Below, one piece after another: positions 13,001-25,000 of a stretch of 64,000 nt of DNA. The number at the start of each line of letters is the position of its first letter. Within the stretch, counting starts at the first letter, position 1. The position numbers and the translations under genes are program-made. The DNA is from Acanthaster planci (Eukaryota; Echinodermata; Asteroidea; Valvatida; Acanthasteridae), in the NCBI RefSeq assembly GCF_001949145.1, contig NW_019091389.1, forward strand, positions 658,313 through 722,312, written 5' to 3'. Under the pieces are notes generated by a model. It was given only the letters and a program-made list of their open reading frames with translations. It had not been told where the DNA came from and ran no database searches.

Positions 13001-16000
13001 AATAAAACCAAAATTCCCTAAGGCTTTTTTGTTGCGGTCACCGACCAAAACTTTCAAGGTGGAAAAAGAAATCGCAGAAAAAAGGCATTTTAACCTAAAA
13101 TCATCCTTTCTACTTCTGTCGTATTTTCCATATCGGACTACACTTGGATTTTTAAATAGAATTATCAATAAAACGAATTTTTTTGCTGTTATCGTCAGAG
13201 CCGGTGTTTTTCCTCGCACACCTCTCTCAACCATGACCTCTCCGTCCTTTCAAATTGCACAAAAGACAGAAATTTTGTTTCAGTCCACACGTGCAGTTTG
13301 AAAAGGCCAAAGACATCTATACAGACCTTTTCCTTCTTCCGTGCACAGAAAAAACACTCAGTGTCTTTAAAAGCGTTATTGGCCATAATTCAAGTGAGCA
13401 ATAATTACATGAGAAAATTTTGATTGCATGAGAGGCGGGGAGTGGGTCGGTTTTTTACAACTGAACTTAAGACTTGAACGGAACATGGAGGAAGGAATAG
13501 ACTTGCAAGTCTGGGATGCGCTATGTCCGTCTGGCCTGCCAAAGATTCCACCATTACTGGCAAACGACCGGCTGTGCTATAATTTAAGAGACTGTCTTTC
13601 AACGACTATAGATGTGACGGATTAATTGTTATCAAGTCAGACAGGTGCTTGTTTCCTGTTCTTGGTTCCTATCTCCTACAATTGTTGCTATTCATGACTC
13701 CATTATACGCGGCGCAATGCCTTGTGGGAAAACAACATGGTGTACATCGGGGTGGGGGATATAATACACATTGTATCCCCCATTTTTGTATCTAAAGGAT
13801 GAACCATTTGATCATGCCCCTAATGTCAAAGCGCATTATTTTGAGTTTAACACTTTCTAACAGCAAGACTTTCCAACAACTAAACGGAGATCAAAAGGTA
13901 CAAAATAAAGGCAGTGTTTCCACATGTACAATTAAGGCACGCAAGCTCGCAATCAGTGCTATTTTTTCTTTTCTTTTTTTTTACCGAAGATATACAAGCA
14001 TTCTACGAAAAGCCGTTATGTGGTGTTCGTCCGATTTTCCGCCGAGCAATTATAAGGGTTTGGTCATCGTCCACCCCATTTCAACTCACCGGCATAAATT
14101 TACGCCCCTGGAAAATAAATTCACCGGCTGTCACCGGTATCATAAATACAACCCACATCTTTTCCACGTATCTTTAAAATTCTTTAAAACATGAACGAGA
14201 AGCACTGTACTGTAGTTACTGGGAAGCATTTTGCAGCTTAAATTGCGTCAGTGTTCACACAGTGAACAGTGTTTGCCTTCCTATCTCATACAATCAGCAA
14301 TAAACTTCGTCTCAAACATTTGCTTCACGAATCAAAATCGCCTTTGTTCCGGAAAGAACATACGGTCAGACATGCTGTTGTACACAGTATCTCTGCGCAC
14401 GTGTCGTCAGTCATCCATCATCATCTATATTTCATTAGGAAAAGTGGCAAATCAGTGGGCGTGTCCACATTGAGAATTAAAAACATCCATCATCATTTTT
14501 ATACTAGTCGACTCTCTTTGGAACAGTAATGCCTGACTTTTGTGACGAGCACTTGGACTTTGCAGCGCGTCGTCGACGAGTGAGCGCGAAAACCCGTACG
14601 CATCAACTCCACTTCCTACCTCCATGCTTCAACAAGCCGGCTGTTTTGCCCCAACTGTTTTCTGTATTATTAATCACGAGAGATTAAACCACGACATAAT
14701 ATCGCGGTGGACAGTCCCAAGTGGTTGCACTTGGACTCACAAACGGAGGCCCGCGTAGTCTCTCGTCCTATCCACATATTACCCTAACAAACAGCCTGCC
14801 CCAACACGGGGGGGGGTGTCGAGACGGGCAAAGTAAATAATAGCAAGTACGGCATCCCCGTGTTCAAACAGTGCAATAGACCGGCCTTATGGAAATACTG
14901 GCAGCGCCGAATATGGTTGAGACATTTTGCGCCAGAGCAACTGCACTTCATATGAGGCCGACAGAGGACGTGTCACTGCACTTTGTCAACACGTGCAAAC
15001 TGATGCATTGATTGGCAAATAAGATTCCTCCCCTTCCCTTTCAATATTTGCCCGCACTGTGTGGCCATACGAAAAGAAATGAAAAGCCAATAGCCGGTCA
15101 TAGTAAATAATTATTTCACACTCACGCCGAATGGACTAAATGTTTTCCACGCCGTTAGAAGAGTCTGTTGAAGAAAAAAAAAATGGATTCCAGAGTTTTC
15201 AATTTGGATTTTGTCCAAACTGAATGACACACTTCAGTGAGTTAATTCTTAGTTGGCTCTGAGGTGCACTTGAGTGATAACACGTGTAAGAAATACGAGG
15301 GACTGATCAAATGAAGGCAGTGCATAATCACGATTTTGCAAGATGTCGACCACGGCGACTTCTTGGCTTGATGGCGCACTTCACGGTGGAGCGTTGCCTT
15401 TCAAAGTCGTTGAAACGCTCATCTTAATCAATGCTGCAAATTCAGTTGTGGGAAAGTTCGAGTAAGGACAATAGCTAACTATAGTTCAACCATAATCGCC
15501 CGACCGATGGCTGGTTTGGACCATCTATTTGACAATATTTGGAACAAGGCCCTGGAGCATGGACGCAGTGCTAGTTATCAATAGTCAATATAATTTATCA
15601 GTACTGAGGTAACTAATCAAAATTAATGAAAATAATTGCATGAGATGTTACTGACCATGCAGCTGCCCTTGAGTCGCAGCCAACGTCAACATTGTGAATG
15701 ACAATGGGATTTTACACAAATTGGGACAGTTTGGGAGTGGCTCTGATGCACGTGTGCATTGTTAAAAAGTAACTGATCAGCGGTCGAACTACATTTCCCT
15801 CCCAAACTTGCCCTGTGAAACAATGTCACGTTCAAATTGCACAAACCAAGCGCATCTCACGCCAACTTTACTGAAAGATAGGCGGAAGCACACAATCTGC
15901 CGTTCGATCATGCCAATTGACGCCAAACCGCTTGTTTCCACATGCACACTGAGAGAAATCACCTCCCCTCTTGCAGCGGACCTGGGGATCGTGACAGATG

Positions 16001-19000
16001 CAAAGCAACATCTGTCTGTTTCTCGCAGCAACGCCGCACCTAATATATAAGCCCATGGCCGGCCCCGCACACTCGTCTATTATCTATAGTCGGTCGGCTG
16101 AAAACGTATGATGAGGTGCTGACTTTAATATAGAAGCATGTCACAATTATATTTGACTCCTTCCAAAATGTAATGGAGCCATTATATCATTAAATGAAAT
16201 GTGCAATGGAATGTAGACATCGCAACGACATGCTGGGCGTTGGTTGAGAAAAATGCATTCCTGGCTCGTTCACGTATGATGCTGCCGGCGAAATCTGTGC
16301 CAATGCGACGTTTAAAGGTACCATCAGGAATTTTATGAATTTGAATACATTTAGCACATTTCTATCTACATGTAACAATGACTTTCCACCTCCTTTGTAG
16401 CAATTCAAGGGAGAAATTTCAACATGTTGGATCTTATGCTTGGGAAGATTTCTACTTTCACGAGCCAAAGCGTGATGCCATGCAAGGCACAAGTTAAGAA
16501 TGTTTTCATAGCTCTGCATACAATATATGTCACAGTTTCCTTCATTTTCTTGGAGTAGGTTCTACTTTATACTTGGATTTTATTTTACACAGATTGTTTG
16601 GACAATAATAGAGGCCAATTTTCTTCAAAACATTATTGGAGGGTCATTTTGAAGGATTGATTTTAGTACTCCTGTTAATATGCTCTTTTGACAAGAAGTG
16701 CCTTGTAGGACAAAATCAAAATAACGCTGTCGTTGATGAAAAGTATTTACTTAGAATTGAAAGACTACCGCCTTCAATAATTTCCAATGAAAATCCAGCA
16801 TGAAGATTGTGTTCGTGTTGATGTAACACATAGAATTACGCACTAAAACAAGTTGAGCTGAATATCACTGCATGTCTCCGTTAATATCTAGCCAAGTTAC
16901 AGCTGGATGAAGTCGTGCTGTTGGGGCTAGTTTACCCGCCACGCGCTGAAACCATTTATAACACTTCCATCGATACGTTTCGCGCCAAGAAACCTCGCGC
17001 TGTGCATGCCTTGAGCGAATTCGAAAACCGCGTGCGAGCATGGGTGCGAGTGCAGCAGCTGTACGGCGCGTGGAGGTCACATCAGGCGGGAAGACACCGT
17101 TAGACAGCGATGGATTTCAAATGTAAATTCACTCGAAACAGTTGTGTTTATTTGAACAAGAGGTGCTGGTGACTTTTGCCCGAAACAGCTGTCGGCAAGA
17201 GCCGGGCGATAACAAGAGTGTACGCAGCCGAGATAGACGCTGTAAAAACCTTTGAATACCAGAACCTTTGATTACCTGAATACCATTTTTTTGGAATTCT
17301 GTAAATAACTGGCAAATGCTGAAATGCCAACAGGGTTTGTTGATTATAAGAATACTTTAGGCTAAACAAGCATTAAACTTGAGGCATATGTTTGAGTAAC
17401 AGTTAACTTTGAACTAGTAAAAGTGGTATTATGACATATTTGAACCCCAGACAAATTACCCGCAAAATGTACTTCAAAGATTTTTCATGATTATACATGG
17501 CATTACTGGGTAAAACTAGGCTCTAAATGTTCTCGACGATTGAACAATTTTCCGTCTCCAATGACCACTATAAATCGCAGACTGAACCCTGTCTGTACTT
17601 TACATCCAGGCACAACATCTTCGTAGCGAAATGAGCAACACGATCGTGAGACTTGTGCGTGTAGTTCTGAAGGATGTCTGCAGCCAGAGCCCGCCTGAGC
17701 TTCAACCATCCGAAACATTTGGGATTCAAATTTTATCTTGCACACTTTTCCACTAAGCAGTGTAACTCTTTAAAGCAGTGGGCAGGCACACGTGATAACA
17801 CTGAAACGGAGAAGGAACAGTGAGCAGATTTGAATATGGTAAGTTCGTAAGTGGGAAATAATTTTAATTTGAGATAGGACATGCAATCCTGTGCTTGCGC
17901 CGCCAGGGAAGGACGAGGAGGGCACTGTCGCAGGTGTTGAAAGAGGCTCGAGTTCTCTTCAAGTACAAGGCCTGTGTTATTTTACAAGACAAAATTGGTG
18001 ATTTTTATTCATTTTAGCAGCATCTGATGCATGCATCATTATTTATCAGGCACACTGCCATCACACAGTTTGGTTTGCCTTGGGCCCTACTCGCCCAATC
18101 TGTCGCTGTGCATGGTTGGTTAGAGACATCGCCCCTTAATCTGGACCCTACAGTGTATACCTACCGACCTGGACTTGCCGAGTCAGACTTTATGAAAACA
18201 GTCATGCCGTGAATCCCTGGTACGAAATTAGGACGCAATAACTGCAAGGTACAGTGCACTCCGTCACCACCGCGTGTGTTTCTGCATAGGGCAATGACGT
18301 CCACATACCATAGCCAGCTCCCTACTACTCTAACTACATGCAAAGCCCTTTCAAAACTGTAATTATTTTTTACAGTTGCGGTTTCAGTAATTATCGCCAC
18401 ATACCGCCCGATGAGATTTACAGCCTGACTCTACAAGCGATGCCCCCCCCCATCCGCCTGGTAATATGTCATGACCTCGGTTACAATAGCGCATTCCGTT
18501 TAAATCACATTCCGGAGTATTGTCTTTCATCTCAGCAGCCACTAAGACTGATGGGAGGGGGGACGCGCCAAGCGACCTTCATTAACGCGCTCTGAAGTCC
18601 TTCCACGATAGGATATCGCCTCGCGTGCTTTGGCATCAGCTGAAATAACCGCGGTCATATTGAATGGCTAGTCCCTGATGACCTAGTAATGTCGCATTAG
18701 AAAATAGTCTGTTGTTACTATGGAGATCTCCAGGGTATACAATCCGATCGGAATGATGATGAATAATAATGAAGGACACCCAAACTGACCGCCTCATGAT
18801 ACAATGCTTGTATTTACAACCCCTCTTTGGGCGTGTGCTCATTAAGATAATATTGGTCAGCATCTGAGTGCATTTTTCCATAAATTTGGAATGGAATAGG
18901 TCCCTTGATTAATCAATTCTCTTGAAAATTTCCTTTTCCCTCCTGAAAACACGCTCTTTGAACTGTTACGTCACGGCTGCGACCAACACTAGCTTTAAGG

Positions 19001-22000
19001 AAACCTGTAACTTTTTATCCTCGAGGAACTATAAAATAACTGTATAGAAACTTCAGGCACACTGGCTTTCATTAATTCAAAACTAAATCCTTAGTGACTT
19101 AATAGTGGGTGGTTATTGTGTTCCTAAAGAGTTTGTCAGACAAATCCAGTTACTGTGAAAGCTGGGAAGATCAGGTACGTGACTAAGGGGCCAAATGACT
19201 ACATTACCAAGCGCGAACCGCTAGGAATGATCCTAATCGAAAATTATCGATAGAATTACTCACATTCGAGATCACACTGTGTCGTCTTAATGCCAGCAAG
19301 ACTTATCAAAGTTCCTTGTCAATGTTGGCCTAGATAAATTTGTTAAGCCTCAGGCAGCAACAATCGCGGGCGGCACCCAATGTATTATATCGAGTTCAGG
19401 GCTCACATTCAAAAACAAGTACATACGGCGTCGACAGGTCTTAAGTAAAACTTACAAAAGTCTCTGGAGGGCGCATTAGGACAATCCTTACAAAATAGTC
19501 CCCAGTAACTGGCACTAAACCAACTCAGTTTCAACTAAAATCGCTCCAGCCAAATCCACACTTGGATAGCAAGACTTTCACATGTACAAAGCATAACCTG
19601 CCAACTATCTACGTAAGCAGAACGGGTGGCGTAAGTTTTTTCCCCAGGAAGGTTAGGGGTAGACTGTAAGCTTGCAAGCTTGATCGGGTTAGTGGACACT
19701 TAGAAATTTAAGTGCCAAGATAAATGTCGGGCTTTACTTTATAAAAACATCCTTCAAGCAACTAATTCCCTGACCAAGAAAAAAATTACTATATGTAGAC
19801 TCGAACCCTTGGCTTGTTGGTTCCAAGTATAACGCTCTTCTAACACAGCACAGCTACCATACAAGTCGGCCAGAAAGACAATTTTGTTGTATCTAATACT
19901 GAAAGTTCGTGTACCCCATCATGATAATCGCCCCTAACCTTCCTGGATGAAAAACGCACGCGCAACGGTGAGACACACCAATTTTATTATAATTGCCCCT
20001 AAACTTCCTAAAAAAATTACGCGAATGGGTGGACATTTTAAGCTTACAGCAAACATGTCTCATCTCGGTACTTACTCTGATAATACTGGAAGGAATCATC
20101 CTCATCAGGCTCAAAGGCGTGGTCGGGTTCCCGGAAGGAATGCAGCCCAAAATCGGTGATCTTGACCACAAAGCGATTGTCAACGACGCAATTCGAGGAC
20201 TTGAGGTTTCCATGGGTTTGAATCACACTATTGTGAAGATAATACATGCCCTGAGAAGAAAAAAGCAAACAGCATTTTTGTCAAATATTCAATAATGGTA
20301 GAATCAAGTCAATCCGCGAGACATACATGTAAATTACACGGACAACCTTCAGGACTAACCGGAATCTTCAGTACAGCATGATAAAAAGAAGGTGTAGATT
20401 TGAAGTAATTGTTACAACGAAAGCTGATACTGAACTTTAGATTCTAGTAAGTCTTGAACGTGCTATGTGTATTTTACTTTTGCATGACGTTAGGATAAGC
20501 GTCCTCCTTAGGTTCCAACACCAACTCGTTTAAAAAAAAGAAAAAAAATTAACCGTTTTACTGCAGTGGTTTTCTGAGGCGACCGATGCGCCGGAAAGGT
20601 GCGTCAAATATGCACAGGGAAACGAGTGTGAGGGTACAAACACTATGAATTTTGCACGAAATCATCTCAAAACGTTTCAGCAGGCTTGGTTGACCTCTGT
20701 AATCATCTACATAACGGAGAACATCACACATTTATGAAAGAAAACAGGATGCCGCCAGATAGGGGGCGTAACAGCGGTGACCTTAACAATTTGAAATCTT
20801 GAAAGGAACAAATTAATTTACTCTCAGGACCATCTGAATAAATGTGTACACCTCCAGGTGTCCCAGATGTTTCACCTCCCACATACGCCATGGAGCGTCA
20901 CCCAACGTTTCGACTAGTAAGTCGGGAATCTACACTCTCCAATTAACAAGGCGTGTATTCACATGGAAGGAGTATTAATATTACAAAGGCATTTGACTAC
21001 ATGAGTGTATTTTAGAATCGTTTTCTGTTAACATATTTATGACAAACACAGAGGGGTCAGTGTAGCAGAGCTTTAGAACAAGACACGTTGTCACTACGTC
21101 TTACTCAAATATCTGTATTTTTGGGGGGGGGTAGGGTAAAAAGGAACAAATAAGGGATAACGGGACAGAGAAGGACAGATCTTTTGAGCCCTGCCAATTT
21201 ACATATAGGTGTGCATCACGAACAGCCCCAACTAATGTAATATCCACCAATCACTTCGCGCTTTTTAACATTTTTCATGGCGGAACTATTTTCTTTTGGT
21301 GACTATGGTGACTAATAACGAAATTGCCCACATCGTTCGTCTTAGCTGAAGGCGATTTGTCACTGATTGAAAACAGCCTTTTCTTTTTCGTAAAGTTCCA
21401 TCGCAAATTCGTCGTCCCGTGTTGATTAAATGCACAAAGTTAATCATGCATGCCAACTCGTTATGGCAGGTTTACCCAAGCACTCAAAATTATTATTGAA
21501 GAAAAACACGGCTTGATCCGCAGTGAACCCTTCTGTTCTTGCGAGTCGAGGATCCGGGATCCTTGAAGCACCAGCGTGACCTGCGTGGCTCGCTGAAGCA
21601 GACGGCGTTCCCTCCTCACCTTGTACCCGGAATTCAGCCTCCCAGCCGCCAGCGAGCCCCGCGGAAGCCAGTACATACGCAATTGACTGAATCTGCATTT
21701 GCCTTAGTAGTGAACCACTCCCACGGCTTAATCGTCCATCAGGAAATTAGAGTAGTAAAAGGACTCGTCCGTAAAAGGTGTGGGACGCGGTCTGACCGAT
21801 CAGAGGGAAAGACGGAGGAAAACGTCATGTGACCAAAGTAAACCCGCCTGGTCGGTAACAGGCGAATATTAGGCTAAACACAATCCTTCCTCGATCAAAA
21901 TGAGACGAGCATGACGATAAAAAGGCCACTGGTGTGCACACAGTCAACCCTTTCATCCTTATGTGCCTTCTTAAAAATATTTCTACATTCATGGGTAAGG

Positions 22001-25000
22001 AAATATGAGGGTAGATTAAGCTTAACACTCGTGTTATTTTGTAGACACAACCAAATTTTATGTACGGTTGGGCTGCATATCAAAAGCAATCAAACCTCGA
22101 GAGCAAGCGGCTTGTGGATTTTGCGTGAGACGCCCTCAACGAATACGAGGACACCGGACTAGAGTTCAAGTCGATCTTGGGCACAGCGCGCGCGACAAGA
22201 TTGAAAATTCCCACTAACTTCCGGACTCTGAGTAACACCTCCGTCTGACAGCCACACTCAAGAGAGACAAGGCTGGAATTGCCAACCGATATCGGGAACG
22301 TGGTTAAATGAATAGTTGAATGGCAAAGTTGACCAGCTAGTGATGCATCATTTATATTTCTCAAGTGTCCTTTAGCTAGCGGCCTTGCAAAAGTTTCCAT
22401 CAGAACTGAAATTTAAATCAAGGCGTCAGCAAATCTTAACCCAGCGTTTTGTAAGCTGCTAATTTAGATAAACCCTTTGAGTACTTACTTCTCTTCGGAC
22501 AGTTGTGAGGAAAGGAGGTCATTTTAACAAGAGAGAATTAAAGGCAGTTGCTAAAAGATTAATTCATTCCATTTAATTAATCCCCTCTTGCTCAAGATTA
22601 ATTGTTAATTTCTTACAACGGTCTCACCTTGACTATGTCATACAACAGCGAATACTTGAACATTTCATCCAATTCGATGGAGTCATTTTCCAAAATATCC
22701 TACAAAACAAAGGAGAAAACGTCACAGGTTATAACCAATGATTATACCAACATCCTTAAAAGAGACCACTCATGTTAGACAATGCTGCATAGAATAAGAC
22801 AAGACCCTATATCGTTTCGTGAACTCATAATAATTCAACATAACACACCTTAAAGGGCCCAGTCTCGTCAATCATTATTTCTTCATTTTCACATACAGGT
22901 ATTATTGCTGAAAGGTTTCGGAATACAAATCAGATTCCTTCAGCTATGTACACACACGTCTGATGATACTAGGTCTCGCCTAGTATCATCAATTCACACG
23001 TACGTCTTTTACCAACTCTTCCCTGGAACGCATTTATACCTCATGTATTCGTATGATCCATGCATACCGGCGCATGAATTCTGATAAAGGGTCTCGCCTC
23101 TTATCATCAGATATGTCGATGCATTTTTTCTTGCATTCTATCTATTGGAATGTAAAATCGGTCTCTTTCTACTCTGCATACATCAGTTGATGATACAGGC
23201 CTCGCTAAGGGCGGATCCATGATCATCAGAAAGGGGGTGCAAACTTGGAGGGTCAAATGCGATCGTACAGTGCGAAGCCCTTAGTCACAATGTAAATGTA
23301 ATGGAGCCCATTTAAACTTCATTGCCGTGAATTTATGGATTGAAAGAGCGCTTCGTTGAACGACTTTTAAGAAATCGCTCAATCGCCATGAGTGAGATGC
23401 AATGATATGGAAGTTCAACTTGGTCTGCATGGTCGCACGAGTAGGCCCATTGGGACATTCGCCGGTTCGACAATCTCCGCAGTAGATTGCTTATTCACAA
23501 ATTAAAGCCGGCCTATTTCAAATAAAGCAAACACCGCTGATAAACTTGACTGTAGTGCGATAGTTTTAAGTACAGATCGATGCACGGTCTCGCGATGGGT
23601 CGAGATCTTTCTTGAAGCGTACATGTGTGTGCGTACGACTGAGGATTATGACAATACGTTTATCCATGTTGACATACAACGCGATCACACAGCGCGATTT
23701 TGGTTAGTTGATCGGGTTCAAACCGTTGCTTTTGTTTGATTTGTTTCCACATTTCTTTTATTCTGCAATATTTTGCTCTCAACCTTTCTACGTTGGTAAA
23801 AGAGATTCATGTCGAAAAATAAACTAAATAGGGATCTTCAGAGATGAGATTGGAGGAAGATAGGTTTTGAGATGTCCATCTACAGACCATGAGACAGTGG
23901 CATTCGTGTTTGCCAAATCATGAAGGAACCCTTAGAATACCTGTTGCATGTTGTTCTCCATCATCTTTTAACAGTAAACCCAAGACACTCCAAATTCCAA
24001 AAGAGACTGTTCAAATTAAACTGAAATAGGCAAAACTCCTGACAAATCTCACCCCTGCTTCATAATTAACAGGGCTATTGCTGTGCCGCTTCAACGGCCT
24101 TTTAAAAGCACGAGGCGAAATAACGAAATTCCGTGAGTGTATGGCATGACCTCTCTCCCCTCAATTTCTAGAGTTCAAAAAACCTCTCATATTAGATTAA
24201 CAAAAAATCGACGAAACCTCGAAAATCCACCTACCGATTTGGGTGCGCTTTAAATTTGAGTTTCCTTTTCGATTTGTTAATAGTCTCCGTCAACAAATAT
24301 TATCGATGTGAAATGAGTAAATATTGATAATGGTTGGGACCACTTTTGAGCGTTTGCTCTGTCAATAGGAACACGTGTTGAATTATTAAAAGCTGCTAAC
24401 AAACATTCTGATCTCAAGAGGGCGTGTTTCACGAACCCATTCTGACAATCGTGTTTTCAATATTCAGCTGCAGGCAGTACTAAATCTTTAACGGCATCAC
24501 GGATTTTTAAACTCTATGCCCCGCTCCTTTACAGTGTATTCTGTCTGGAGAACATAAACACGTGCTACCTGTTCGTATAAGCAAAGATTAAAGACTTTTC
24601 GCATGCAACTTCAAGCAGGCCTGAACGGAACTAATGCGTGCCAGGAATCACTCGGTGAAAATTGTTACTCTGCGAACTCAATTATCCCGTCATTTAAAAC
24701 TCCTTTCAGTATCGTGATGGTCGGTAGGCTTTCCATCGTCGTGTCCAAACAGGCAGAAACGACTCCCCCAACCAACGAAAACAAAATCATTAACCGGTAC
24801 CAGAATGCATTCCTGCTGGCCCCTAATCTAATAGAAGAATCCCCCTACCTGCAAGCATAGGAAAGAAAACCAGGCAAAGTCATATCCGGCACTGGGGTAA
24901 AACGTCGTAGAGGCGCGGGAATAACCGTCCACCGTGGAAAAAAGCCATCAAATTACATAATACAGGCATATAATCATGTCTTGATCTCCTTCGATTGTTA

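Larger units (their letters stand above)
7174..20075 (-). other. Intron between exons 10 and 11 (12,902 bp)
   Basis: The largest intron of the window, bounded by gtaagt...ttccag. Scattered open frames on both strands show no family resemblance. Near its upstream end (19629-20022) it has a thrice-repeated GGAAGGTTAGGGG-type motif and a tRNA-like relic. An exon-like block on the plus strand at 11674-11775 is discussed under findings. Confidence 0.85.

Noticed and set aside
12849-13301. Longest plus-strand open frame (150 codons)
   Set aside because: The composition is rich in Phe, Ser and Arg with no domain, signal or splice evidence, so it is taken as a chance frame inside the intron.
19668-19681. 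Perfect palindrome AAGCTTGCAAGCTT
   Set aside because: Fourteen bases with no partner or context; not distinct from chance in 64 kb.
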